From Asterias rubens (Eukaryota > Echinodermata > Asteroidea > Forcipulatida > Asteriidae): a stretch of 64,000 nucleotides of DNA. Of the stretch, positions 23,601-28,422 are shown one piece after another. The notes below the pieces were generated by a model. The model was not told where the DNA came from. It saw nothing but the letters and a program-made list of their open reading frames with translations, and did no database searches. Each line of letters opens with the position of its first letter. Within the stretch, counting starts at the first letter, position 1. Position numbers and translations under genes: made by a program. The DNA lies in the NCBI RefSeq assembly GCF_902459465.1, contig NC_047075.1, forward strand, positions 9,975,119 through 10,039,118. The letters run 5' to 3'.

Positions 23601-26362
23601 TCCCGAGACCAGACTAAAGATGAAATCCAGTTTCCATCTAGTCTCAACTCCCATGATCGACTAGTTGTTCATCAGGTAAGTAGTGCACAAGTTGAAGTAC
23701 AGGGGGTTGATTTCATCAAGAGTAGAGGCCCAGTCACACAGGCCTCGATAACGAGAAGGAACAAAACTATCAATACACGCCCTCGATTGGTTGAATAAGC
23801 GTGGGCGTATTCTGTGCGGAGCATTTCAACCAATAAAATGCCTTCTCTTTGCATCGTTATCAATATCGTCTCGTTATCGCTGCAGTGGAACTGGGCCTTT
23901 ACAACTCGGCTCATCTCAAGTTAGGGCGAGTAACAGTCCGACAGGTTTTTTCCGACAAGTAGAAGTACATGATCACGTGATGTACAAATCATACTGCCTT
24001 TTCATTAACTACATGTAGGCGATACAGGCATGAAATAGCCATCGAACAAAATTTGTAGGCTCCGAGAATTTGTTTGCGTGTTAATATTACTTGGGGGCTT
24101 GTCCTGTCTTCTTACGTAGGAACAGCTTTAAGGCTAGGACTCGTCTTAAAGCCTAGGATCGACCCTAAATGTGACCCGCTACGTGAAAATGAGTCAGATG
24201 TCGCCCAATGCATTATTAAGTAATGGACAGTTTAATGTGGGGAAAAAAAAGCATTTTTTTTTTTTTTTTTTTACTTTTTAAGATCTATATTTTCATGTTT
24301 AACCTTTAGAACACTTACTTTTAGGCAATAATTTGATCATACTTATGTCGTATGTGTTGGCTAATTCCAAACGAAATTAACTCCGCAACGCGATACATCC
24401 CAAAGCTTAGACATAATTATACCAAATTACTGCTGTGTGGTCTTTCCAGCCATGCATATAACTCGATCCTTGAAATTGTCAACATCTGACTCATTTTCAC
24501 GTAGCGGGTCACAAATTAGGAAGAGTTTTGTGAAATCGACCACCAGGCAATACACTTTGCAAGTCTAACTGGTCATGTCACACGAGGCAATCTCCAAAAA
24601 AGAAATCCATTCACATTTGAATGTTCACAAATTATTCTTTTGGATCTTAAGACATTGTTTGAAAAGTAACTCATGTAACATGCACTGCAGTAGGTTGCCT
24701 CCAAGTTGCCTGTAAAAATTGCCTTGTGTGACAGGACCCTAGTGCGTATTTCAACTTCCGGGCAATTGTGGTCCCAACCATGTGGAGCTGTATGTACGTG
24801 GGTGAGATTTTGTTTCGTCAGTTATTCTAGATGAACGTAGTTTATTTACCATGAAAACTATGTTGTTGGGAATTTAGTACTAATTGAGAGACTATGAAAG
24901 TAAAAAACAATTCAAAACTATAACGAAGAAAACCTGATAGTTAAACTTGACCTCAACTCTCGGTAACTTGCACTTTAGATTTGTGCCAAGCTCTGGTCAC
25001 CAAACTTATGTTAATGCTTGTTTTGGTTGCGTGAAGATAATCGCCAGCTGTCAGATGCCTAGCCTTTTCATAGCAGTCTATGGTCATTGTTTGTGGCATC
25101 AGCCCCCTGCTAAACTACATCACCCGTTATTTTTTTTTAGCAGTTGCACATTTTTTCTTTTGGGATGTCTTTTTATTTTGTTGGCTTTTCTGTTTGGCGG
25201 GATGATAATAAGCATAGGGAACAGGATGGAGGGCAATTTGTTTCCATCGGCCATTTAATTTTGTTTAGTTTGTTTGTTGTTAAAAACTAATAAGATTTTT
25301 TTGCTTCAAATGTTACAGCTTTCAGAGAAACTTGGACTGAACCATTTCAGTGTGGGGGAGGGTAAAGAAAGACACATCACCATCAGCAAAAAGCCAATCG
25401 CAGCCGAGGAATCTAAAGTCGACTCATCCCAGGATACATTGGGGGAGAAGTCTCTCGAAGACGCAAATGATGTGGGTTCGACGGGAACAGATTCAAATGT
25501 TGATGTCATCATTGAAGAGTTGAGAACTAAAAATCCCATGGAAGCCATCGGTGATTTGGCTCTGGATGCTCAAGAAGTTTTAACCCACAATGCTGAGGGA
25601 AGTTTTGTAGACTGCGGCCACGAAACACATTCGAATCACGTTGCAGATTTATCAAATGTGGAGTGTGTGAACAACCTCAAAGTATCTACAAAAGCCACAG
25701 AACACTCTTCAAAAACCAAGAAACTGTCTACAGAAGCGCAAGAACAATCTACCAAATCAATGAAACTTTCTACAGAAGCCCAAGAACAATCTTCACAGAC
25801 AACGAAAGTTCAGACACCGGAGGTGAAAGAGCCCGTTGAGAAGATAGACCTTTACAAGTGTAAGTTCTGTAAGAAGAAACTCCCAGCCGGAAACGTCTTC
25901 CTCCACGAAATACACTGCGAGAAAGTTACAGAGGATAAGCAGCGTCTTAAGGATGCGTCTGCTGGAGCCAAGAAGAAGATGGATAAGAGCAAACAGCGCA
26001 ACCTCCTTGAGAAGACCACGGAGGAGGACTTTGACGCTCTTATTGCCATAGCGATCAAATCCGATACAAGATGCAATTATGTAAAATGCAAAGAGAAGAT
26101 CTCTCTGACTGGAATCCTGTGTCAGTTCTGTAACCGTCGATACTGCTTCGGCCACAACATGCCGGAGGTGCACGGATGCACGGAGATGGCGAGGGCGCAC
26201 GCCCGGAAGGTTGTCCATAGGGAGAAGGTCGTCAGGGCTGGGAGTGGGGTTAAGGAACGCAAGGTGGACCCTAATGTCCGGGCGCACTTAGAACGACAAC
26301 TGGACAAGAAACGAAACGAGATGGCAGAGAAACGGACTAGAAAATCATCTAAGAAGAAATAG
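5598..26362 (+). CDS. IGHMBP2: IGHMBP2 / SMUBP-2, ATP-dependent 5'-3' RNA/DNA helicase (complete, 14 coding exons)
   Basis: Coding exons: 5598-5674, 6925-7094, 8265-8472, 9629-9750, 10345-10514, 12607-12807, 14456-14778, 15900-16147, 17463-17611, 18629-18752, 20530-20706, 21995-22136, 23537-23675, 25319-26362. All joins keep phase, all introns are GT-AG, and the sum is 3294 nt (1097 aa; human about 993). An in-frame TGA at 5577 supports the start. The protein is an Upf1-like SF1B helicase: Walker A GPPGTGKT about 226-233, Walker B DECAQ 387-391, motif [11 protein letters not shown] 411-418, motif IV QYRM 453-456, motif [11 protein letters not shown] 576-585, motif VI around NVAVTRARR 610-618. 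An R3H domain (R745, H749) follows, then a low-complexity Ser/Thr/Lys linker, a CCHC-type finger (C931, C934, H946, C950) and an AN1 finger from about 1002. The family is linked to ribosomes, tRNA and translation; human mutations cause SMARD1. The longer C-terminal region and extra finger differ from the human layout as I know it. Confidence 0.95.
5935..6235 (+). repeat. Dispersed repeat shared with SNRPC intron 1 (opposite strand there)
   Basis: The block from GCGATAACGTAACCCTCCTC through ACCAGATTTACC, CAAAAATCATGACACAAATT and AACACCATTGAGGAAATATT to ACTCACAGGTTCAAA reappears as its reverse complement at about 37545-37860. A short piece of the same end (GTTGCGATAACGTAAC) is also at 45049-45064. 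No open frame. Probably a non-autonomous transposon. Confidence 0.65.
6510..6715 (+). mobile_element. MITE-1 right half
   Basis: Starts inside the internal hairpin (TTGAGGTCTCGAATCAAGC) and runs to the intact right terminal repeat CCAATAGTGTCCACTGCCTT. The left half is absent and replaced by T-rich sequence. Confidence 0.8.
6733..6885. mobile_element. Foldback repeat rich in 'TAGGACTAGTCCTA'
   Basis: Several overlapping palindromes (GGACTAGTCC twice, then CCTAAGTTAGGACGAG) with complementary ends. Related sequence recurs at 17750-17922 and at 23905-24170 plus 24517-24545, so this is a dispersed element in intron 1, ending about 40 bp before IGHMBP2 exon 2. Confidence 0.5.
6925..7094 (+). CDS. 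IGHMBP2: IGHMBP2 exon 2
   Basis: Acceptor TTTTCAG at 6924; donor CCCAG|GTACC at 7095. Encodes [20 protein letters not shown] and the following beta-barrel strands (domain 1B) up to LNPG. The last ~58 bp and the donor are copied twice more just downstream. Confidence 0.93.
7037..7282 (+). repeat. 90/91-bp tandem triplication spanning the exon 2 donor site
   Basis: Units begin at 7037, 7127 and 7218 (the third is partial). Each contains the exon tail GGGGCGTGGTGATGGCAACC, the junction AACCCAGGTACCTAT and, in the first two units, about 30 bp of intron. Equivalent donors therefore lie at 7095, 7186 and 7277. Only the first keeps the reading frame; the longer versions add 91 or 182 nt and reach a stop at 7151-7153. 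Confidence 0.92.
7283..7390 (+). repeat. Dispersed repeat with CACGTG core, copy 2 of 3
   Basis: ATACCTCAGACAGTTTCGCT then GGTGGAGAGCGCGTCACGTG and GACCAGCTGGAGCTCTGTTT, matching 33357-33480 closely. It abuts the triplicated exon 2 segment directly. Confidence 0.6.
7560..7725 (+). pseudogene. 3' fragment of a non-LTR retrotransposon reverse transcriptase ORF
   Basis: The frame encodes [20 protein letters not shown] followed by [15 protein letters not shown], then a stop. This is the conserved C-terminal signature (AFSxAAPxLWNxLP...FKxxLK) of CR1/L2-like ORF2 proteins. Severely 5' truncated; not functional. Confidence 0.7.
7821..8208 (+). mobile_element. MITE-1 copy, full length, type A (reference copy)
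   Basis: 388 bp. Left end TAAAGGCAGTGGACACTATT, right end AATAGTGTCCACTGCCTTTA, giving terminal inverted repeats of about 26 bp. The internal hairpin at 7986-8026 has 15-bp arms GATTTCGAGACCTCA / TGAGGTCTCGAAATC around an 11-nt loop. Flanking bases allow a TA duplication (TTAA in most other copies). No open frame, so it must be mobilised in trans. It ends 56 bp before IGHMBP2 exon 3. Confidence 0.92.
8265..8472 (+). CDS. IGHMBP2: IGHMBP2 exon 3
   Basis: Acceptor CCAATAG; donor AAAAA|GTAAGT. Encodes [20 protein letters not shown] through TYRRLKK, the rest of domain 1B with the GDIVGV strand typical of IGHMBP2. Confidence 0.92.
8550..8611 (+). mobile_element. MITE-1 left-end fragment
   Basis: GCACTGGAAACTATTGGTTA followed by CTCAAAATAATTGTTAACAT matches the first ~55 bp of the family and then stops. 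Confidence 0.55.
8618..8870 (+). repeat. Dispersed SINE-like repeat tail
   Basis: Contains 'GTCCTCAAGCAAGACACTTA', 'AAAGAACCCAGTGCACTTAT' and the palindromic 'TAGCACCTTGTAAACCCTTATAAGGTGCTA'-like end (given in pieces: GCACCTTGTAAAC and TTATAAGGTGC). The last palindrome recurs in short form at 21620-21650. No A or B box seen, so the class is uncertain. Confidence 0.45.
9272..9441. mobile_element. Small MITE with ACAAATATTGACTGC ends
   Basis: ACAAATATTGACTGC at 9281 is exactly complementary to GCAGTCAATATTTGT ending at 9432. Inner arms pair as well (GGTTAAAACTC with the 'GTAGTTTTAACC' side). About 170 bp, no open frame, in IGHMBP2 intron 3. Confidence 0.7.
9513..9580 (+). mobile_element. tRNA-like SINE head (relic)
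   Basis: TAGCTCAGTTGGTAGAGCAC is a good tRNA D-arm/A box. It is followed by TTAATCTGGAGGTCACAGATTCATGTC, a decayed T-arm. No 7-bp acceptor stem closes it, so it is a SINE or tRNA pseudogene, not a working tRNA. Confidence 0.5.
9629..9750 (+). CDS. IGHMBP2: IGHMBP2 exon 4
   Basis: Acceptor TTTTGCAG; donor ACGG|GTAAGG. Encodes [20 protein letters not shown] then [18 protein letters not shown], the segment leading into the helicase core (family wording 'LIDVLFG'). Confidence 0.92.
9950..10205 (+). pseudogene. 3' fragment of a non-LTR retrotransposon RT with tail
   Basis: The frame encodes [20 protein letters not shown] followed by [20 protein letters not shown] and a stop, the usual C-terminal end of CR1/L2-like RTs. 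A 'GCGCTATACAAATGCC' 3' tail and short ATGT repeats follow. Confidence 0.6.
10345..10514 (+). CDS. IGHMBP2: IGHMBP2 exon 5 (Walker A)
   Basis: Acceptor GTTCTAG; donor CTGAAG|GTAGGG. Encodes the Q-motif-like [16 protein letters not shown] and the P-loop [14 protein letters not shown] that binds ATP phosphate. Confidence 0.96.
11023..11471. mobile_element. MITE with GTGACC ends and 4-bp target duplication ATTT
   Basis: The left end GTGACCGGCTCTGCAAA pairs with the right end TTTGCAGACCGGGTCAC. ATTT flanks both sides (11019-11022 and 11472-11475). 449 bp, AT-rich, no coding frame. A sister element with the same end design is at 24171-24512. Confidence 0.7.
11478..11864 (+). mobile_element. MITE-1 copy, full length, type A
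   Basis: TTAAAGGCAGTGGACACTGT to CCAATAGTGTCCAGAGTCTTTAA, with the GAGATCTCA/TGAGGTCTC hairpin near 11647-11685. It sits in IGHMBP2 intron 5, oriented opposite to the copy in intron 6. Confidence 0.88.
12125..12153 (+). repeat. (CT)n microsatellite
   Basis: About 14 uninterrupted CT units. Confidence 0.95.
12160..12550 (-). pseudogene. 3' fragment of a non-LTR retrotransposon ORF2
   Basis: The minus-strand frame 12544-12353 reads [20 protein letters not shown] then [20 protein letters not shown] and [22 protein letters not shown]. This is the hallmark 'YGSETWT...R..LNVSW..H.TN..LYG..P.LS..I..RRLRLAGH' C-terminal region of RTE/CR1-type ORF2 proteins. Downstream frames are broken. Confidence 0.72.
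12607..12807 (+). CDS. IGHMBP2: IGHMBP2 exon 6
   Basis: Acceptor TGTAG; donor AAGG|GTAAGT. Encodes [20 protein letters not shown] (helicase motif Ia, family '[15 protein letters not shown]') then [19 protein letters not shown]. Flanking introns carry MITE-1 copies in opposite orientation. Confidence 0.96.
12950..12975 (+). repeat. (AAT)n microsatellite
   Basis: ATAATAATAATAATAATAA-type run in IGHMBP2 intron 6; nothing else recognised from here to about 13480. Confidence 0.9.
13487..13872 (-). mobile_element. MITE-1 copy, full length, type A, reversed
   Basis: Left end TTAAAGGCAGTGGACACTAA and right end TGTCAACTGCCTTTAA. The body reads as the complement of the 7821 copy, with the hairpin near 13668-13708. 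Confidence 0.9.
13901..14297 (+). mobile_element. MITE-1 copy, diverged type A
   Basis: TTAAATGCACTGGATACTGT to CCAAAGGTGTCCAGTGCCTTTAA. The ends follow the 'GCACTGGA' spelling usual for type B copies, but the interior has a worn GACACCTCA/TGAGGTCT hairpin. This is an intermediate that links the two classes. Confidence 0.82.
14456..14778 (+). CDS. IGHMBP2: IGHMBP2 exon 7 (Walker B, motif III)
   Basis: Acceptor AAAACAG; donor ACAA|GTGAGA. Encodes a charged coiled region ([20 protein letters not shown]), motif [12 protein letters not shown] (Mg/ATP hydrolysis) and [13 protein letters not shown] (coupling motif). Confidence 0.96.
14822..15165 (-). mobile_element. tRNA-derived SINE, near full length
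   Basis: Read on the minus strand it starts TGTGGTTAAGAGCATCGAAT, has a T-arm/B box GAGGGTTCGAATCCCGGTC, then CACACGTGTGTCCTTGAGCAA, 'CACCCAGGGGTATAAATGGG', 'CAGCTCAGGGCTGTATACTC' and the tail 'GCGCTATATAAGAA'. This layout is a known echinoderm tRNA-derived SINE style. It lies in IGHMBP2 intron 7. Confidence 0.8.
15555..15690 (+). mobile_element. tRNA-derived SINE
   Basis: A box TAGCTGGGTGGTCTAATGGC, B box GGGTTGGAATTCCACCC, then GCCTGTGGATTTTTTTCACA and GTATACAGTGTTTAACAGTG. Same family as 1552-1690 and 18970-19075. Confidence 0.7.
15900..16147 (+). CDS. IGHMBP2: IGHMBP2 exon 8 (motif IV)
   Basis: Acceptor GATACAG; donor GACAG|GTAACG. Encodes [20 protein letters not shown], the [20 protein letters not shown] motif and [10 protein letters not shown]. 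Confidence 0.96.
16173..16311. mobile_element. Palindromic MITE with GTTATCACAAG ends
   Basis: GTTATCACAAGTGCGTGAG...ACGGTAAAATATAGCGC pairs with GCGCTATATTTTTCCGT...CTCGCGCTTGTGTGATAAC. About 139 bp. It starts only 25 bp after IGHMBP2 exon 8, so it folds close to the donor. Confidence 0.78.
16755..16990 (+). pseudogene. 3' fragment of a non-LTR retrotransposon RT
   Basis: The frame reads [20 protein letters not shown] then [10 protein letters not shown] after an in-frame stop (the expected Trp of 'LWNSLP' is TAG). The tail 'GCGCTTATAAGAATG' follows. Confidence 0.55.
17029..17415 (+). mobile_element. MITE-1 copy, hairpin type B
   Basis: The body matches the family (GAGAAACGGCTCCCTCTGAA, CAACAAGGGTGTTTTTTTTT, TTTTCACAGGCTTGTTA). 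The centre carries AAAAGACTTCTAGCTCGAAG plus TCTTTT near 17197-17222. Terminal repeats are diverged (AAGGGAAGGTACACGTTTGG). It ends 48 bp before IGHMBP2 exon 9. Confidence 0.78.
17463..17611 (+). CDS. IGHMBP2: IGHMBP2 exon 9
   Basis: Acceptor GTGGTAG; donor CTACAG|GTACGA. Encodes [20 protein letters not shown] then [11 protein letters not shown], the start of RecA-like domain 2A. Confidence 0.94.
17750..17922. mobile_element. Foldback repeat of the 'TTAGGA(C/T)GAG' family
   Basis: CTAGGATTAATCATATCTCG on the left pairs with the CTAAGATTAATCCTAAGTTT side on the right. It ends GTTTGGTGAAATCGAC, as the copy split at 24517 does. Confidence 0.5.
17978..18363 (+). mobile_element. MITE-1 copy, full length, type A
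   Basis: TTAAAGGCAGTGGACACTAT to AGTGTCCACTGCCTTTAA with an intact hairpin near 18145-18185. The 60 bp just to its left (CGGCCTTCGGTTCGTACATT ... CCATTCTCC) repeats sequence also found at 4258-4310, so the MITE may have entered an older repeat. Confidence 0.9.
18629..18752 (+). CDS. IGHMBP2: IGHMBP2 exon 10 (motif V)
   Basis: Acceptor GATATCAG; donor CAGAG|GTAGGT. Encodes [20 protein letters not shown] and [20 protein letters not shown]. Confidence 0.95.
18970..19075 (+). mobile_element. tRNA-derived SINE
   Basis: A box TAGCGGTGTGCTCTTGTTGG, B box region GTCAGTTCGAATCCCACATG, tail GTATACAATGCTTTAAAATA. It abuts the MITE-1 copy at 19098. Confidence 0.65.
19098..19483 (+). mobile_element. MITE-1 copy, full length, type A
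   Basis: TTAAATACAGTGGACACTAT to CCACTGCCTTTAA; hairpin GATTTCAAGACCTCA / TGAGGTCTCGAAATC near 19261-19301. Confidence 0.9.
19622..19692 (+). mobile_element. tRNA-like SINE head (Ser/Leu-type D arm)
   Basis: GTGGCCGAGCTGTCTAGATC resembles a class II tRNA A box; CTCTGGTTCGAATAAAAAAC is a broken B box. Confidence 0.4.
19839..19971. mobile_element. MITE with AAGGCCGTGTCCGAA ends
   Basis: AAGGCCGTGTCCGAAGCAGC on the left is matched by TCGTTTCGGACACGGCCTT on the right, and inner arms continue (GGCTACAGCTACGGCTAGATC with GATCTAGACGTAGCTGTAGCC). 133 bp; flanking bases allow a TA duplication. This end sequence is widespread in animal MITEs. Confidence 0.85.
20103..20505 (-). pseudogene. 3' fragment of a CR1/L2-like reverse transcriptase
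   Basis: The minus frame runs from [20 protein letters not shown] through [80 protein letters not shown] and [20 protein letters not shown]. This is the classic C-terminal domain of ORF2. The 5' break falls at about 20505, only 24 bp from the IGHMBP2 exon 11 acceptor, and the element is antisense to the gene. Confidence 0.85.
20530..20706 (+). CDS. IGHMBP2: IGHMBP2 exon 11 (motif VI)
   Basis: Acceptor GTATATAG; donor AGAAG|GTCAGA. Encodes [20 protein letters not shown] (arginine finger motif VI) then [20 protein letters not shown]. The acceptor has a poor pyrimidine tract (TTTTATATTGTATCTACG). Confidence 0.94.
21079..21238. repeat. 39-bp minisatellite, about 4 copies, built from 20+19-bp half units
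   Basis: Alternating CCGACTGTGTTCCGAATTTG and CCGACTGTTTTCCGAATTA. One TG-to-CG change marks the last full unit. Open frames on both strands here are artefacts of a period divisible by three. Confidence 0.93.
21401..21485 (+). mobile_element. GGGCCC foldback family, left fragment
   Basis: GGGCCCAATTTCAATTTCAT then CTGCTTAGCAAAAATGAGCT and GGATACCAGTCACAAATTGT. Confidence 0.55.
21995..22136 (+). CDS. IGHMBP2: IGHMBP2 exon 12
   Basis: Acceptor GACCACAG; donor GAAAG|GTTTGT. Encodes [20 protein letters not shown] and a basic Pro-rich linker ([19 protein letters not shown]) between helicase core and R3H domain. Confidence 0.86.
22185..22358. mobile_element. MITE with GGCC(C/G)GTCACACAG ends, copy 1
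   Basis: Ends GGCCGGTCACACAGCCCCCG and CGGGGCCTGTGTGATCGGGCC; inner arms ATGCACGCCCTCGATTGG / CCAATTGAGGGCGTGCAT. It starts 49 bp after exon 12. A sister is at 23727-23899. Confidence 0.78.
22526..22693. mobile_element. GGGCCC foldback family, short copy
   Basis: AGGGCCCTATTTCATAAAGC to GCTTTATGAAATTGGACCCT; 168 bp with complementary ends. Confidence 0.65.
22765..23113 (-). mobile_element. MITE-1 copy, reversed, hairpin largely deleted
   Basis: TTAAAGACACAGGACACTAT to AGTGTCCACTGCCTTAAA. Of the type A palindrome only 'GCTTGAAATCAAATTCGAGG' remains, so the copy is about 40 bp short. Confidence 0.83.
23160..23494. mobile_element. GGGCCC foldback family, possibly two copies end to end
   Basis: AGGGCCCTATCTCATACAGC, a middle CAGCTCTATGGAACGATGGGCC at about 23290, and a right end AGCTCTATAAAATTGGGACC. 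The middle motif looks like a right end followed by a second body. It ends 43 bp before exon 13. Confidence 0.6.
23537..23675 (+). CDS. IGHMBP2: IGHMBP2 exon 13 (R3H domain, first part)
   Basis: Acceptor TTCTCCAG; donor CATCAG|GTAAGT. Encodes [20 protein letters not shown] and [15 protein letters not shown]745 and H749 give the RxxxH signature of R3H single-strand nucleic-acid binding domains. Confidence 0.93.
23727..23899. mobile_element. MITE with GGCCCAGTCACACAG ends, copy 2
   Basis: Ends GGCCCAGTCACACAGGCCTC and AGTGGAACTGGGCC; internal CGATAACGAGAAGG pairs with the CGTCTCGTTATCG side. 52 bp after exon 13. Confidence 0.72.
24171..24512. mobile_element. MITE with GTGACC ends, nested in another repeat, 4-bp duplication AAAT
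   Basis: GTGACCCGCTACGTGAAAAT is mirrored by ATTTTCACGTAGCGGGTCAC, and complementarity extends to GAGTCAGATGT, giving about 31-bp terminal repeats. AAAT flanks both sides (24167-24170, 24513-24516). The flanks GGATCGACCCTAAAT and AAATTAGGAAGAGTTTTGTG form one interrupted copy of the TTAGGAC repeat seen at 17750-17922. Confidence 0.85.
24517..25318 (+). other. End of IGHMBP2 intron 13, no gene recognised
   Basis: After the end of the interrupted repeat (to about 24545) I see only AT-rich intron sequence. The reading frame around 24947-25258 has no recognisable domain and runs into a T-rich stretch. Confidence 0.5.
25319..26362 (+). CDS. IGHMBP2: IGHMBP2 exon 14 (R3H end, linker, CCHC finger, AN1 finger, stop)
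   Basis: Acceptor TGTTACAG. The exon opens with [20 protein letters not shown], finishing R3H, then an acidic/Ser linker. Three imperfect 14-residue repeats follow ([42 protein letters not shown]). A CCHC-type finger comes next ([13 protein letters not shown] ... HEIHC; C931, C934, H946, C950). The AN1 finger begins [20 protein letters not shown] and continues with [15 protein letters not shown]. The C-terminus is strongly basic ([12 protein letters not shown]), a likely nuclear localisation signal. TAG at 26360-26362. No AATAAA was seen in the next 300 bp. Confidence 0.95.
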   Translation, partial: LSEKLGLNHFSVGEGKERHITISKKPIAAEESKVDSSQDTLGEKSLEDANDVGSTGTDSNVDVIIEELRTKNPMEAIGDLALDAQEVLTHNAEGSFVDCGHETHSNHVADLSNVECVNNLKVSTKATEHSSKTKKLSTEAQEQSTKSMKLSTEAQEQSSQTTKVQTPEVKEPVEKIDLYKCKFCKKKLPAGNVFLHEIHCEKVTEDKQRLKDASAGAKKKMDKSKQRNLLEKTTEEDFDALIAIAIKSDTRCNYVKCKEKISLTGILCQFCNRRYCFGHNMPEVHGCTEMARAHARKVVHREKVVRAGSGVKERKVDPNVRAHLERQLDKKRNEMAEKRTRKSSKKK

Positions 26363-26442
26363 TTAATTATAAGAAAAACTATAACTGTATAAGCTTGTGA
26401 GTAAAAAAATCTTTGAGGGAGATGAGTTGGTTCTGATAAGAT

Positions 26443-26681
26443 CTGGGCCCAATTTCAAAGAGCCGCTTCACGGTAAGAAAACTTTTGTGCTAACTGTAGC
26501 AGAAAATGTTTCACATGTAAGCAGGAAGATTAGGCAGCCATCTTGCACTGTGGGTTTACTTTGCTACTTCATTCATTTTCGTGCCTTTTTGTGTGCTTAC
26601 GGTGAGCAGCGCTTTGAAATAGAAATCATACAGTAAGCACAAAATCGACCATTAAGCAGCGCTATGAAATTTGGCCCTGGG
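26443..26681. mobile_element. GGGCCC foldback family, subtype with CAGCCATCTTGCACTGTG core
   Basis: GGGCCCAATTTCAAAGAGCC to AAGCAGCGCTATGAAATTTGG. It joins the next copy through a shared GGCCCTGGGCCC, about 80 bp downstream of the IGHMBP2 stop, so it may lie in the 3' UTR. Confidence 0.75.
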
Positions 26682-27118
26682 CCCAATTTCATAGCGCTGC
26701 TTAAGCGTAAACCTATCTTACGAGCGGTTGCTAGTTTAAGCACGTAAACAAACTGCGCGCGCATGATTTTAGATCGTTTGCTTAAAAAAAAGTCATCACC
26801 TTCTCTGTCTGATATATGTATTATTTGTAATGGTTCAAAGTGCCCCTTGGCAGGTTTACACACTAACTTGAGAGTAAACACGAAGAAAATACATTGTACA
26901 ATATTTCTTGAACACTTTTGACACTCGTTTACTTCGCTGCACCTACCGTACGAACACGCGTAAAATACACACAGCTGCGCAACCACACAAACAACGTATT
27001 GCAATGATGTTGCACTATGCGCTGTGCTTAAGGACCCTTCTTGTTTGCTTTGCTTTAAGCAAAAAACATTGCTTAAAAAGCAAGGCCATGAAATGAAAAA
27101 TTTGCTAGGTGGGCCTGT
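26677..27118. mobile_element. GGGCCC foldback family, diverged long copy
   Basis: GGGCCCAATTTCATAGCGCT at the left; GCCATGAAATG...GGTGGGCC at the right. The inner sequence is mostly unrelated to other copies. Confidence 0.5.
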
Positions 27119-27179
27119 TAAAGCCATTACAGTATACACTTTCGGTACAGGAAAAAAAAAAAAATCACAGATTTACAAA

Positions 27180-27494
27180 TAACTTACAGGGTTAACAGAA
27201 GGTAATGGTGAAAGACTTCTCTTGAAATATTATTCCATGAAATGCTTTACTTTTTGAGAAAACATTAAAACAATATAGATTCTCGTTAGCGAGAATTACG
27301 GATTTATTTTAAACACATGTCATGACACGGCAAAACGCGCGGAAACAATAATGGGTTTTCCCGTTATTTTCTCCAGACTCCGATGACCGATTGAACCTAA
27401 ATTCTCACAGGTTTGTTATTTTATATATTAGTTGTGATACACGAAGTGTGGGACTTGGACAATACTGTTTACCGAAAGTGTATAATGGCTTTAA
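27180..27494 (+). mobile_element. MITE-1-related copy with a third internal hairpin (type C)
   Basis: The right half follows the family (GATGACCGATTGA, CTCACAGGTTTGTTATTTTA, ATGGCTTTAA). The centre carries ATTCTCGTTAGCGAGAAT at about 27281-27298, unlike types A and B. The left terminal repeat is not recognisable. Confidence 0.6.
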
Positions 27495-27649
27495 GCACAA
27501 AATCGACCGTTACGCAGCTCTATGGAATTGGTCCCTTCAAACAGTATAACTCTGACTGTCTTCAGGAGAAATATTTATGATCAATTGAGCAACTAGTTGA
27601 AAAAAATTATATGAGATTGAGATGGCAGAGAAAAGACAGGACAATCCTT

Positions 27650-27985
27650 TTAAAGGCACTGGACACTAGTTGGTAGTTACTCAAAATAATTGGTAGCTTA
27701 AAAAATTACCTTGTAATAAGAAATGGAGAGTTGTTAGTAGTATGAAACATTGTGAGAAACACCTCCCTGTGAAGTAACGTTGTTTTTGAGAAAGAGGTAA
27801 TTTCTCATTCAAATAATAAAATACTTCAGGCCTAAAGCCTTCTTTTATGCATCTGAAAGCGAACAAAGTTGTACAAGGTTTTTTTTTTTTGTATTTTCTT
27901 GCAACTTCAATGACCAATTGAGCCAAAATTTTAAAAGGTTTGTATTGGTCTTTGAGAGTTATTACCAAACGTGTCCAGCGCTTTT
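27650..27985 (+). mobile_element. MITE-1 copy, hairpin type B
   Basis: TTAAAGGCACTGGACACTAG at the left, ACGTGTCCAGCGCTTTTGA at the right; centre ATACTTCAGGCCTAAAGCCT. Confidence 0.8.
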
Positions 27986-28422
27986 GAGAAGAAATAGTTC
28001 AAAGAAAACCTATAGACGATGTGACTTAGTTTTACATTCAAACCGCCCTCTGTTAACAAAAACACTGTACCTGTGATGTTTCGCCTACAAAAAGAGGCGT
28101 AGTCAAAGATTGCGTGTACTTTCTAGCTGGCTGCCAAAACACAAAGGTTTTGCCCGGCGATTTGGCGCGAATCATGCTATGAGGTCACATCGTCTGTATT
28201 GGAACAAACTTGCAGGTTATCTCTGAAAGGTTTCTACTTGCTCCCCCTTTGCCCGCCTTTCCTAATAACTTGTGGGTATAAAGACTATCTCTAAATGAGT
28301 TGGGGTGGTTCTGAAAAGAACCATTGGTTTGTTCAACTCAACGCTTGGATCAGTAAGCTCTGATCGTCTTCTAGAGAAAGTATTTCTAGTAATGGTGGGG
28401 ATAAGTTTCAAAGCTCATAGTC

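Noticed and set aside
24947..25258. 103-codon frame just before IGHMBP2 exon 14
   Set aside because: Intronic, includes a poly(T) stretch encoding a hydrophobic run, no homology recognised and not in phase with a splice site that would join it.
25793..26287. Minus-strand frame of 164 codons
   Set aside because: Antisense shadow of the IGHMBP2 last exon.
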